The notes: a model not told the origin generated them from the sequence alone. A stretch of DNA of 64,000 nucleotides from Marsupella aquatica (GCA_973895155.1 OZ316891.1:20088001-20152000); one strand, 5' to 3'. Positions 13,259-24,902 are shown, counted from the first letter of the stretch. Made by a program: numbers and translations.

Positions 13259-13590
13259 TGTTAAGGATTGCTCTTAGTCTTGTGACTCAAAGGTTACAGT
13301 ACTTAGGCTAACCACAGTTAGGATCTTAGCTGAGGTTAGGTTAGTCGTGTATGACCTTGTATATACCAAGGCTAGTGTAAGCCGCTGGTGTGGTGTGCTT
13401 ACTCATTGTAACGGAGCAACTTGAGGAAAAGGGAGAGCATGTGTGTTCGTCCACTCTTGAAGTAAAGCTTGAGTGTTCGTGTGGACGTAACCTTGGAGAA
13501 AAGGTGAACCATGTAGAGATTGTGTCGACTATGTGTGCATGGAATGAATCATGGTTGTATGGTCGTTGCGAATGACGTCTTAGTTCAACA
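13259..13590 (+). repeat. 3' LTR of copia element 1
   Basis: 332 bp matching the 5' LTR from TGTTAAGG to TTCAACA, followed by the target duplication aaatt. Small differences from the 5' copy (for example catag for tgtag blocks and cca for cta) date the insertion as not very recent. Confidence 0.93.
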
Positions 13591-13595
13591 AAATT

Positions 13596-14809
13596 CCATG
13601 TCTACATCATTTGAGTTGTGCCTCCATTTATACCCTGCTGATTAAAACTACCAGGTGGGAACCGTGAAAGTCTAGGGTTCAAATTATACCTTCCAATTTC
13701 CAGATTTTGTGCAATAAAGAAACTTAATAACCCTCTTAAGGGTAGGAAACCACGAGGGAACCTAGGTCCCCACTGAACGGTTTCAAATGAAGAGACTTGC
13801 TTGTATTAGTTGTGTTCAACATCACTATTGTTCCAGGGTGGCCAAAAGCATGCAACCATGTGTTAGTTTATGCATGTCATGCGCAATTTGGGTACATTAC
13901 CTTCAAGAAGGTAATCCATTAGGGTATACTCTTTAGCTTTCCTGCTAGTTGTTTACATGGTTGTGAAAAGAAGTATTCAATGCTTGCCAAGTGGTCTTAA
14001 AGTACACATAAGATTAAAAAACACATGCTCCTGTGGTGTAACAGCTTTTTGCTTTAACTTGTGTGAGTTCACCCTGGTGTCACTCTCTAATTAGTTAATT
14101 TGACCCAAAAAGCCAAACACAAACTGTGAGGTAGTGATGCAAGGAACCAGTCAGTCCTTTGGAGACAGAGTGATTCCACTTCCATGATGCACCACTCTCT
14201 TTCAACTCAATTCAAGGTAACCCTTGGTCTTTCAAAAACAATTGAAAAATGACAATTGGGCATACTCAAACTAATACAATTGTCTTCGTAAACCACACCT
14301 GAGCATATAACAGGGCCCCCTTTCCTGCCTGGTTACTGTTCATTCATGCCACAAGCAAACTAAAAAAGGAGTTGAGCTTCCTATAAAAGGTATGATGGAC
14401 CTCGTACTCCTGCCCATCCCTCCATGAATGTGATTGTGTCCAATGAGAGCTACATTGTGCAAAGTGAGATTTACAGGTTACTTGTAGCTCTTGTACATGA
14501 AGCTGTGATTAACTCCTGCCCATCTCTCCATGAATGTGATTGTGTTGAATGAGGTTGAATGAGAGTTACATTGTGCAGAATGAGATGTACAGGTTACCCA
14601 TAGCTCTTCATCCATGAAACTGTGGTTTTAACACATCTATTAGTCGTTTAATTTTGTTCTGCCTTCATGAGTGATCCCTTTCATCGCGTTGAGCTTTACT
14701 TTGAATTGTAAAAATATTAGGCCGACCATATGCCCCAGTATTAGGGTTTACGAATGCCACGATTATATGGAACCCTCACACCCGAACGCCCAACAAAATT
14801 AGTTTGTCA
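13596..14809. other. Intergenic, no gene recognised
   Basis: Non-coding AT-rich DNA between the copia element and the oxidase pseudogene. A B-box-like gggttcaaattatacc lies near 13675. A 106-bp imperfect tandem duplication is listed separately. Confidence 0.55.
14406..14634. repeat. Imperfect tandem duplication, about 106-bp period
   Basis: Copies start at 14406 and 14512 with actcctgcccatc. They share ctccatgaatgtgattgtgt, tacattgtgca and acaggtta blocks. The second copy has a small internal insertion. Confidence 0.85.
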
Positions 14810-16200
14810 TCATCGTGTGAAGACATTGGTGTTGAGGAACTCATTCCTGAACTTTCCTCGAGGGTCGAGCTTCGCAGCCAGGGCGATGAAGTCGTCTAAT
14901 CTCTCGTACTTGGACTGGACTATGGCAGCCGACATGCAGAAGAGCTTGCCCCAATGCGGGCGAGGGTCGAACGGAGCGAGCGCGCTCTCGATCATGGGAA
15001 GCACTCTCTCCACCGCCTTCCAGTCCTGAGTCCAAGAGAAGTGGAGCGCCATGGAGTCGCGGCCATAGGCCATGCTCATCCACAAATCGTCCCGTGCTAT
15101 GGTGCGGACCTCGGACACGAGGAGCAATGGCGTGATATGGTCTCGCAAGCTCTCGACTGCCAAGATCGCTGCCACGGCGTGATGCCGCGGCACGAAGTAC
15201 TCCGACTGCAGCTCCGTGCCGACGGCGAGGAGGTTGCCCACGCGGAAGTGAGGCAGGATTTGGTACCATGGCCTTGTGACTCCCATTTGCTCCGTGGAAT
15301 GGTTTGGCGGCTCTCCGCGGTATAGATGTAGGTCCTCCGTCTGAAGCTTTGCTCCGAAGAGCTCTTGTGGAGGAGGCGAGGCTTTAGGGAAAGCGTGGCC
15401 TCCGTTGTGGCTGTTTTCTTCGTCTGCATCGACGTTGTTACCATCGAGGTGCTTCACCTTGATCCACATTTGGTGGAATCTCGCGTCCTGCCAGTCCGTG
15501 AAGAGGCTGACGGTGTACCCGCTTCCCATGATGGCCTCGAAGTGGTCCTGCACCTGAGCGATGGGAAGGTTTTCGTAGACGTACTGCCGCATTGTGAAGG
15601 TCGGCTCGATGTCCAGCGTGAGCCGAGTGATGACGCCAAGAGCTCCGAGGCCGACCACGGCGCCGGAGAAGGAGTCGCTGTCGGATTGGCGAGAGAGCTT
15701 GACGATGTCGCCATTGCTGGTCACCATTTCCAAAGCGCAGACGGCGGTGGGAGGTTGCGGTTCTGAGTTCCTGATCCGTGCGCGGCCGTGCTGATTCCGC
15801 CGGCAATGCAGATCTCTGTGAGCGAGGGGAGGTTGTGGATCGCGAAGCCCTTGCTCTCGAGGTAGGGGCAGAGCTGGTCGTACCTGATGCCTGCGTCTAC
15901 TTCGACGGTGCGGGCTGATGGGTCCAGCTCCAGTACTCCATGCAAGTGCCTGAGCGAGAGCCGATTTTGGAGATTGTCCGCAAGGAAATTGAATGTGTGG
16001 CCCGTGCCGAACACTGTCACCTTCTCTAGATCCTGCGACTGCATCAAGGCTCGAATCTCCTCAATTGACTTGACTTCGTGGATGACATTTGTGCTGTAAA
16101 TGATATTTGTCGCCCAATTCGTCTGGACCTTCGGATTTGCCTTTTCCCCGTCTGAAACTACGGGAACGATGTCCATTTCCATGTTGGTGACCACGACCAT
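14810..16200 (-). pseudogene. FAD-linked alditol/lactone oxidase, frameshifted copy
   Basis: Minus-strand copy of the intact oxidase at 21704-23095, colinear from ATG (16198-16200) to the shared C-terminus NVFTR and stop. Compared with the intact copy, one base is missing at about 15750/15751 (ggtgggagg against ggtggcgagg). The frame therefore ends at a stop near 15721 after 159 residues, while the remaining ~300 residues stay open in the next frame. GTGHTFNF (flavin site) and PHWGKLF are both preserved. Only this one lesion is obvious, so it is a young pseudogene, or a sequencing error hides a second functional gene. Intronless and GC-richer than its flanks. It could not make a full enzyme as read. 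Confidence 0.85.
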
Positions 16201-17430
16201 CTTGACTAACTTGATGTTACCTCCTTGTACTACGTGATTTCAGATTCCAACTCTTTCTAGAGCAGACTGAAGCAAAACAGATCTCTGCGACTGACTATTG
16301 GAAAACAGAGCCAAATTGACTTGAAAATGCCTCCTCAACAAGAAGACAATCATGAAGCTCCCGTGGACTCAGTCGTGTGTCCCTCCCAACTGAATACTTG
16401 AGTCCGCTCCTGGCTCCTAGCTATGGTGGTGAAGTCTGGAAGGTGGATTCTCTGAGTGCTTAAGAGCCCAAAGGAATCCCTATCACCAGCTCTGCCTTTA
16501 GCTATTGTGGTGAAGGTGGGAAGCTAGATGGGTCCGAGCGCGATTTGATCCATCCGCCTCTCCCTTAGCTACTGTCTTGAAGTTGGGAAGCTGGGTGAAT
16601 GCTCGTCATGAATGGAGAGCCCATTGAATCCTCACCATTCTTCTCTGATTGAGCGATGGAGGTGAAGTCAGGAAGCTGGGTCCTCGTCAAAGCTTGAGAG
16701 TTGGGCCAGGCAGGGCTAGAACGGGCTTAGGGAGGCAGTAGTCTGCAGGGGCCGGTGGAATGAAGTGGATTTTATAATGAAAAAATTCCGTCAGGGCCTA
16801 GAGTACCTTTCCGACAAGCTTGTGAAGAGTCATGATCTCTGAAGCAGTGGAGAAAGCCAACAGAACACATTAATGGCTTTCGATCTCACCCTGATTGGTC
16901 TCAAAGCAACGTTCCATTGAGGTGGGAACTTCACATATTATAAGGGAGACACGGCCCTACTGTGCAACGAAGAAGATTTAGGATTGTGTAATGAAAAGCT
17001 GCCAAGCACCTGGGTAGCTCCCCCGCCATCGCCAAAAACTATTCGGCACGATTGTATACTCGAGTGTGACGAAGGAAATATTACTACGATTGACCCTGAA
17101 GCATAGAAGTAGCTTGGACATCTGTCCATCTCGAGTGCATTATGTCCCACTAACTTGGGAAGGGTGTTTCATCAGTGTTATCTCCGTCAGTCTCGTGCGA
17201 GCCTCGATGCCAAAATGTTGTTAGACCCCAAAAAGGTTGGAAGAAGGCCTCGGCACGAGTCTCGGTCTACTTTAGATCCTGGCAAAGGAAAACAAATCTA
17301 ATAAGAGATGTTGCACAGCAGCCAGCCAAACTACCAATCACCTCTGACATAAGCCAGATCTCATTGAGCTTCGGGTACAGTATCTTTTCAATGGTTCTCT
17401 GAGTTCTCTTCTATGGCAACCGTCCGCATA
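16201..17430. repeat. Segmental duplication flank (partner 23096-24360)
   Basis: Sequence beyond the oxidase start codon remains alignable with 23096-24360: the cttgactaacttgatg leader, caatcatgaagctc, gggccaggcagggctagaacgg, gtcagggcctagagtaccttt and gtacagtatcttttca. The unit of duplication was thus gene plus about 1.2 kb of 5' DNA. This region should hold the promoter of the oxidase copy. No other gene seen. Confidence 0.85.
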
Positions 17431-17519
17431 GACATTATTGCTGTACAACAAAAGTACATGATTCTGTAGCATCTGATATCTTGCACCGTAAGAAATTGAT
17501 CTTCGTATGAATCGGAACT

Positions 17520-19950
17520 TTTGACTTGGATCACAACACCGGTCTTGCTTTTGACACAAATGGTCCACAACATTTGACCTGGGGACTTGGATGCACCAAT
17601 CACGTTTGTCCACCTGAAAAGTGGATATCGTTTAAAAAATGGGAGTGTGCCGTCTGGTACTGAGGACACGACTTATCACCTTTTTGTTCCATTCGAGCAG
17701 AGTGTAGCCAATCTACTTTGGAGAAATCTACTTAGTAGCATGGACCTGTGTAGGGTTAATTCCCTTGGTAATTGACCAATCACTTTTTGACACTTGAAAG
17801 GTAGACATTTATTAATGCAGATGGAAGGGTATTGTTTGAGTAGAAAGAAATGTTTTTGACGAAGCATTTTCTGCCACTCAAGTCTCCACCAACTACAAGG
17901 CAGGGTCAGTAAGAAAATTCTCAAATTTCTGTAGTGTCTTGGGCTATACCCAAACCGACACGTCCATAATATCAAGAGATTCCCTTCAGTATGGAATCCA
18001 TGAAATGTACATATTTGGTCCGTCAAGGGCGTTCCAATGGATGGGCTATAGAACTGCTAAGGTTGATATCAATCAATTAAATAATAGCATATTTTTACGA
18101 ACGTTAGGTTGCGACTATTGGATTTCAGCCAGATACTCTAGCACACCACAATTGTGGTATCATAGAACAGTAACAGTATTGCCTCCTGCTCAGACGAGCC
18201 CTCCAGTCTTTCTTCTGAGTCTCTCTCCAGCAAGACAAAACAATAGAGTGATTTGCATGCAGATTTTAATCTCATATGGACAAATACTGAAGTATATTGT
18301 AGGTCGTCCACGTACGCTTCGTTGATTCGCATGAGCGTATCCAATCCTTCTGCTACTTTCCCAAATACCTAGTCATGAACACGATAATTTTCAAGGAGTG
18401 GTCAACACAAAGATTCACATCAAACTGACTTACGCTGCGATAAAAGTGGCAATATGGCAGCTCAAACAATGAAACTGGTATACAGATGATCAGACGAAAG
18501 ATCAAAGGGCCATTTCAAGAATTCACCGAAAATATCATTGGGGGGATCACAAGCTATTCCCCAAACTATCAGCACAAATCTGCGTGTTATTGAAGACCCA
18601 AAGCGGATGACCGAGAGGTGACTTGAGTTAATGCGCCGTGTCACCCAGCACCACACAAATCGGCTTATTGTAGACCCAAAGGGCATGACAGGGAGGTGAC
18701 TTGAGTTGTTGCCCATGCCACCCAGCTGGCACTACTACTGTATGTGAGTGATCACATATGAGAAACAAACTGATGACATGGCCGGTTGAGGTGGGGAGCT
18801 GAATAATGTGTGTTCCGTCCAGGTAGTCTAGCCCAGATCGCAAAGTGTATAAAATACAGGAAGTCACTCTGCACAAGTTAATCCACTTCTCAGTAGTTAC
18901 CAACCATCAGAAAGTTGACTCAACCCAAAATGATTACCAGGAACGTACTCATGACATGCTTACATTTAGGTAACGTGAGAACACCTGGGCCATGAGTCAA
19001 TTGATACAAAACTAGTTATCTTGCCATGAAAACCTCGGAAGCAGTTCTCTCCCGCATTGGCCATAGCAACTGTACCAATCTTGTCATATGTCAATTTAGG
19101 ATTCCATCTGAACAGAAAGTATAAGAAAATGGTTAAGACACACTTCCAACATCGACGATGCAAAGTTGCACGGATCAACAGGTCTTTTAAAGGGATGTCG
19201 GACACCCTGTAACCTGACAAACTGCCTCAGAAGGAACGAAGCAAAAAGTTGTTAAGAGGCAGGCGCATGACAACCAGCAAGCAATAGACTGTATATGCCG
19301 GGACGACAGAAGAACCCCAAAGCTCACAAAATTCACAATTGAGCTCACAGTAACAGGGAGCCCCAGCAGCCAGGTTTGGTGCGTCTGTAATCAAACTAGC
19401 CCAATCAATCTGCGAGCTTCGAAAAACCAAGGTCTCCCATGCGTGAAGTCTGTCGCACGAAGAATTTACTGCTGAGGAATGTACTTCAACAGATTTGAGG
19501 TATTTCAACAGAGTTGACATTCAATTTGGAGATACTTGGAGACAATGGCTTAGAAGACCCACTTGCGAAAGTTTGTGATTAACAAAACCCAAGCTTTCAC
19601 AATAGACCCCCAGTTATTGTTTTTCCTTTTTCCATGACAGGTGACATTGCACCAAATGTATTCAAGAACACCCGCGGCGAAAGCGATCAAAGACTACGAA
19701 AACACAATTAATCTGGGAAAAACAGGGACCCCCAGCAGAGAGGTTTGGTACGTAAGTAAGCACCTGAGTGCTTAGAAAAACAAGGTCTCTCATTTCAAGA
19801 AATTCTCAGCTACCATACGTGAAGTCTATCGCACGAGTATTTTCCTGAGAGTAAAATATTTTAACATGGTGACATTCAATTTGAAGTTACTACGAGACAG
19901 TGGCTTATTAGAAGACCCCACTTGGGAAAGCTTTTTATGCCAAGTACTTC
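17520..19950 (-). pseudogene. Partial, decayed copy of the CYP59-type cyclophilin gene
   Basis: Fragments colinear with the intact gene at 28965-33639 and its 3' flank. About 17530-17940 matches 27890-28240 (downstream); 17990-18240 matches the intron between exons 6 and 7 (31370-31620). About 18303-18390 is exon 5 cut after RINEAYVDD; 18830-18890 is exon 4 (LRSGLDYLDG). About 19030-19110 is exon 3, lacking its first half ([20 protein letters not shown]). 19350-19500 matches intron 2, and a second copy of that intron block lies at 19730-19945. Exons 1, 2 and 6-13 are absent and reading frames are broken. It is a DNA-level duplicate, because introns are included. Confidence 0.85.
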
Positions 19951-21703
19951 TCATGTATAGTGGCTACAACCTGGAAGTACTCTACGTAGTAGCATATAAC
20001 ATGTAGCCAGCAGATGTACCTTGTACCTGCTCTTGTAAGAACAAGTTTAGCCCTTGGGCATCCCCTTTCACTCAATCTGAAGGTGTCAAAAACTAGTCTT
20101 GTCCCCCACTTTTTCAAAGTTAGCAAACAGATCATGGGGGATTTTGGGGGGAACCCCTTATTATAGTGGTTGATGACAACATTCTATCATGTAGTGCATA
20201 CAAGGCATATGGTAGTCACCAGATTCTGTAAAAAGGAGCCAAAGTCATTATGAGCAACCCATCTCAAGAGTGGGCTATTCTCTACAATAGAACCCCTTGT
20301 GGTGTCAACCATGTCATATTTACAATGGGCAATACTGAACAGTGATGAGAACCCGTGTCAATAGTGATCACTTCGTTTCAAGAGCACATAGTACTACCAT
20401 CAACGACGTCAATCAACTATCCTCATTTAGGGAACTCATTGGTGTAGAGGAACTCAATCCAGAATTCTGTCAAGGGTCATGCTTTGCAGCCAGTTTGATG
20501 TCCCCAGTCTACCTCTCATTCTTGGTCTGCAAAAGGATTACACTTCAACTTAACCATGCAAATTCCTGCCATGACTTTTGTATGGAACAAAGGTGACTGG
20601 TGGGTAACCATTCCTCTCCAATGTTGCTAATCTCATAATCTCGTGCCCAGGAATTTATAGCCAGATATACTTTTCCCGGACAAACATTACTACATACAAA
20701 AGCGATGTCTGGGCAGGGGTTTTAGTCTATTACCTCATGTCCAGAATGTGAGAAGAAGCTGACCGGCAGTAGGGTTACACCCCAGTAACCCCCGCCCAGA
20801 CCTGGGTTATCCTATACATAAAAGTGCCTCCATCAAGTGTTGTGTCACCTCATCTCATGGGTTGACTGCCTCCTAAGAACTATAACTTCAATGTACTAGA
20901 CAGTCCGGTCCCAAGATTGTGGAGCTTTGGAACAGTCTGAGGTCATAATAAAGTCCACACTTCATTTTCCTCAAGGGATCATACCGTTTGAATGTTGTGG
21001 TCTGCTTTCAAACCTTCACTTGTGTCTCCCTCTTGAATTCAAATTGTTCCTCAGGAACTGACATCCTGAGACTCCAGATAACAGTCTGAAGGGCAGTTTC
21101 CTCATGAGCCCGCACCTGGAATTTGCTGAGATTGCAGTAGCCATGCATGTTGTGGTCAGGTTCAAAACATCCATCTCTTGTGTCACTATCAGGGACATCA
21201 AACTGCAACCTCTTGCACACCAGTACACAACTACTTAGTATTCCAAATGCCAGGAATATGGTCACATCCTACAACTTGACTTTGGGGGCAATGTCATCAT
21301 TCTGCCTCTATGTAACAAAGTGTGACCCAAAGTTGAGATAAGGGTCTACTCTCTACTACTGTAGAGAGTGAAGTCTTTAAACCATGACTTTGGGTGCACT
21401 AGAGTGAAGCCTCTAGAAGGTGACTTAGAGGGCACAACTACCATTTGGAGTGGAACCGGGAAGAGGCACATGGTACTCACCATCTACTTATGAGCGAAGC
21501 TCCGGCATTCAGGCTAGTAGCAGTGCAATCTAGCCATTGCCTAAAACTATGCTGAAGCTTGAGCTGAACCAGAGCAGCTAACTTTGGGGGTGGGGCCAAT
21601 GCTATCACTCTCCACAACGCCCTTGACAAAGAACTACACTAGCAAATGTCATCATTACATGGGACCTTAAACCCTAGACCCCCAAGTTCAACAAAAACCC
21701 TCG
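19951..21703. other. Intergenic with one oxidase relic
   Basis: No gene recognised. It contains the oxidase relic at 20425-20560 and short local similarities (for example an aagttgagataagggtctac block near 21330 followed by a self-complementary tctactctctactactgtagagagt). Confidence 0.5.
20425..20560 (-). pseudogene. Relic of the oxidase C-terminus (third copy)
   Basis: Plus-strand blocks ggtgtagaggaactcaatcc, gaattctgtcaagggtc and gctttgcagccag match the end of the two oxidase copies (ggtgttgaggaactcattcc and so on). On the minus strand it reads LAAKHDP then a stop where the gene has LAAKLDPRG. Only the last ~45 codons are recognisable. It indicates an older duplication than the 14.8/21.7 kb pair. 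Confidence 0.65.
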
Positions 21704-23095
21704 TCATCGAGTGAAGACATTGGTGTTGAGGAACGAGTTCTTGAACTTTCCTCGAGGGTCGAGCTTCGCAGCCAGGGCGATGAAATCGTCTAATCTCTCG
21801 TACTTGGACTGGACTATGGCAGGCGACATGGCGAAGAGCTTGCCCCAATGCGGGCGAGGGTCGAACGGAGCGAGCGCACTCTCGACCACGGGAAGCACTC
21901 TCTCCACCGCCTGCCAATCCGGAATCCAGAGGAAGTGGATCGAGACGGAATCGCGGCCATAGCTCATGCTCATCCACAAATCATCCTCTGCAATGGTGCG
22001 GATCTCGGACTCGAAGAGCAATGGCGAGATCTGGTCTCGCAAGCTGTCGACCGCCAAGATCGCGGCTACGGCGTGGTGCCGCGGCACGAAGTACTCCGAC
22101 TGCAGCTCGGCCCCGATGCTCGGGAGGAAGCCCGCGCGGAGGTGAGGCAGGATTTGGTACGATGGCCCTGGGACTCCCATCTGCTCCGTGCAATTCTCTG
22201 GCGGCAGGCCGCGGTATAGATTTACGTTCTCCGTCTGGAGCGTTGCTCCGAAAAACTGTTGCGGAGGAGGCAGAGCTGTAGGGAAAGCGTGGCCTCCGTC
22301 GTGGCTGTTTTCTTTATCTGCGACAGCGTTGTTGTCGTCGTGGAGCTTGACCTTGATCCACATTTGGTAGAAGCTCGCGTCCTGCCAGTTCGTGAAGAGG
22401 CTGACGGTGTACCCGCTTCCCATGATGGCCTCGAAGTGGTGCTGCACCTGAGCGAGGGGGAGGTTTTCGTAGACGTACTGCCGCATTGTGAAGGCCGGCT
22501 CGATGTCCAGCGTGAGCCGAGTGATGACGCCGAGAGCTCCGAGCCCGACCACGGCGCCGGAGAAGGAGTCGCTGTCGGATTGGCGAGAGAGCTTGACGAT
22601 GTCGCCATTGCCGGTCACCATTTCCAAAGCGCAGACGGCGGTGGCGAGGCTGCGGTTCTGAATTCCCGATCCGTGCGCGGCCGTGCTGATTGCGCCGGCG
22701 ATGCAGAGGTCTGTGAGCGAGGCGAGGTTGTGGAGCGCGAAGCCCTTGCTCTCGAGGTAGGGGCAGAGCTGGTCGTACCTGATGCCTGCGTCTACTTCGA
22801 CTGTGCGGGCTGATGGGTCCAGTTTCGGTACTCCATTCAAGTGCCTGAGCGAGAGCCGATTGTGGAGATTATCTGCAATGAAGTTGAATGAGTGGCCTGT
22901 GCCCACCATTGTCACCTTCTCTAGATCCTGCGACTGCAGTAGGGCTTGAATCTCCTCGATTGACTTGACTTCGTGGATGACATTCGTGCTGTAAACAATA
23001 TTTGTCGCCCAATTCGTCAGGACCTTCTGGTTTTCCTCCTTCCCGTCTGAAACAACGGGAACGATGTCCAGTTCCATGTTGGTGACCACGACCAT
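21704..23095 (-). CDS. FAD-linked alditol/D-arabinono-1,4-lactone oxidase-type protein, intronless
   Basis: A single open frame of 463 residues from ATG at 23093-23095. The N-terminal FAD-binding domain (about 25-200) carries VGTGHSFNF. By family knowledge of Streptomyces alditol oxidase, the histidine (H68) would bind FAD covalently. The sequence DLCIAGAISTAAHGSG is the second flavin-contact segment. The C-terminal ALO-type domain ends with PHWGKLF (H416-W-G-K), the active-site signature of this oxidase group. It is shorter than plant gulonolactone oxidases (about 580 aa, secreted) and has no signal peptide or mitochondrial leader, so a bacterial-type soluble alditol/xylitol or aldonolactone oxidase is most likely; substrate cannot be told. 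It would transfer electrons to O2 and make H2O2. No introns and higher GC than flanks fit horizontal transfer or retroposition. A frameshifted twin lies at 14810-16200. Confidence 0.87.
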   Translation of the reverse strand: MVVVTNMELDIVPVVSDGKEENQKVLTNWATNIVYSTNVIHEVKSIEEIQALLQSQDLEKVTMVGTGHSFNFIADNLHNRLSLRHLNGVPKLDPSARTVEVDAGIRYDQLCPYLESKGFALHNLASLTDLCIAGAISTAAHGSGIQNRSLATAVCALEMVTGNGDIVKLSRQSDSDSFSGAVVGLGALGVITRLTLDIEPAFTMRQYVYENLPLAQVQHHFEAIMGSGYTVSLFTNWQDASFYQMWIKVKLHDDNNAVADKENSHDGGHAFPTALPPPQQFFGATLQTENVNLYRGLPPENCTEQMGVPGPSYQILPHLRAGFLPSIGAELQSEYFVPRHHAVAAILAVDSLRDQISPLLFESEIRTIAEDDLWMSMSYGRDSVSIHFLWIPDWQAVERVLPVVESALAPFDPRPHWGKLFAMSPAIVQSKYERLDDFIALAAKLDPRGKFKNSFLNTNVFTR

Positions 23096-24450
23096 CTTGA
23101 CTAACTTGATGCTACCCCTTCGTACTAAATGATTTCAGATTCTGACTATTTCTAGAGCAAACCAACTCTGCCACTGCCAATTGGAATCAGAGCCAAATTG
23201 ACTTGAGAATGCCTTCTAAACAGGGACACAATCATGAAGCTCCCGTCCGATGCCAATTGGAAATCAGAGCCAATTGACTTTAAAATGCCTTCTAACCATG
23301 GACACAATCATGAAGCTCGTGTGGACTCAGTCGTTGTGTCCCTAGACTCCGAGCTGAATGCTTGCTTCCGCTTCTGGCGTAGCTATGGTGGTGAAGTCTG
23401 GAAGCTGGATTCTCTGAATGCTTACGAGCCCAATTGAGTCCCTATCTCCGCCTCTGCCTTTGGTAAAGTTGGGACGCTAGCTCGGTCCGGTACTCATGAA
23501 GGCTCAAGAGCCCAATTGAATCTCAAGAGCCCAATTGAATCCCCAAATACCCCTCGACCTTAGCTAGTGTGCTGAAGTTGGCAAGCTAGCTGGGTCCTCA
23601 TGACTGCACAAGAGCCCAATTGAATCCTCACCATGCGCCTCTGATTGAGCGATGGACGTGAAGTTATAGAACTGTGCCCCTCATAAAAGCTTGAGATTTG
23701 GGCCAGGCAGGGCTAGAACGGGCTTGTCTGAGTCCTCTGGGAGGCATTGGTCGGAGGGGGCAGGTGGAATGAAGTGTATTTTATAATTAAAAAACTCTGT
23801 CAGGGCCTAGAGTACCTTTCCGACAAGCTTGTGAAGTGTTATCATCTCTGAAGCAGTGGAAAAAGCGAATATAACACTTTGGCGTTGGATCTCACGCTCA
23901 TAGGTGTCAAAGCAACGGTCCACCGATGTGGAAAACTCATATTGTAAGCGGGACCCGTCTCACCAAGACAAGATTTAGGATTGGCTTTGTCGGATGAAAA
24001 GCTGCCAAGCACCTGGGCAGCTCTTCCGCCATAGCCAACAACTACTTTGGGACTACCGTAGTCTCGAGTGTGACGAAGTGCAACTATTTTACCTGGGGGA
24101 CTAATGTAGACTCGAATTTCTCCGTCAGTCTCGTGCGAGCATCCGTACCCAAAATGGCCCTGCATGACACTCGTCTCGATCGAAATACAAAATTGACAGA
24201 TTTTGCATACTGTCAACAGCAGCCGGCTGCAGCAAAACTAGATATCACCTCGAAGATATGGAAACCAGATCCCCTTGAGCTTTGGGTACAGTATCTTTTC
24301 ATGTATTCATAGGTTCTCCGAGTTCTCTTCAATGCCAACCATCCCCATATACATTATTACTCACCCCGAATATAGATATGGGAACCACATCCCATTGAGC
24401 TTTGAGTATAGTATCTTTTCATGCATTCATTAGGTTCTCCCTGTTAATTT
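23096..24450. repeat. Segmental duplication flank (partner 16201-17430) with local tandem copy
   Basis: 5' flank of the intact oxidase gene, alignable with 16201-17430, and so its promoter region. At the far end the block ttgagctttgggtacagtat...tgccaaccat (about 24250-24345) is repeated at about 24370-24465. A small local repeat of caagagcccaattgaat lies near 23505-23540. Confidence 0.8.
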
Positions 24451-24902
24451 TAATGCCAACCATCAGCACCAATTACAAGCTAGAGTTGAGGCTAGGCTAT
24501 TAGAATGAAGCATCTAGACCTTAACTCCATGGCACACCATATAAATGTGAAAGCTTATGATTATGATCTATGTCAAATGATAATTATCCTACATGTTTTT
24601 TGTTATCATTTATATTTACATTTAAAAAATGTACTCTATAGCCCACCATAAACATGGAAAGATCATGTATATAAAGAGAAGTTATGTATGATTATTAAAA
24701 TGATGACATGCATAATATTTTTTTATATTTCATTAACATTCAAAGAATGTAAATATGAAATATACTTTAGTGACAGTTTTATTGTACTCTCGGCTAGTAT
24801 ACATTATTATTGGACAACATTGTTGCATGATTTTATAACATCTCTTGCAAGGTACAAAGTTGATGTTCGGATGGACCAGAACGTTTGAGTTGGATCACAA
24901 CA
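24451..24902. other. AT-rich intergenic, nothing recognised
   Basis: About 450 bp, very AT-rich between 24540 and 24830, without coding or repeat signals that I can identify. Confidence 0.5.

Larger units (their letters stand above)
11038..13590 (+). mobile_element. Ty1/copia LTR retrotransposon, internally deleted and rearranged (element 1)
   Basis: Two 332-bp LTRs, both TGTTAAGG...TTCAACA, are flanked by the 5-bp target duplication aaatt (11033-11037 and 13591-13595). A tRNA-Met primer site follows the 5' LTR and a purine tract precedes the 3' LTR, so the ends are complete. The interior is only 1.9 kb: leader, a short RT piece, a 100-N gap, an inverted integrase-RT piece, then the RNase H end. 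Gag, protease and most integrase are missing. The LTRs differ at a modest number of sites. It cannot transpose by itself as assembled; the inversion may be real or an assembly misjoin at the gap. Confidence 0.92.

Noticed and set aside
14954-15766. Plus-strand open frames opposite the oxidase
   Set aside because: They are GC-rich shadow frames of the oxidase coding strand, present in both copies and without motifs.
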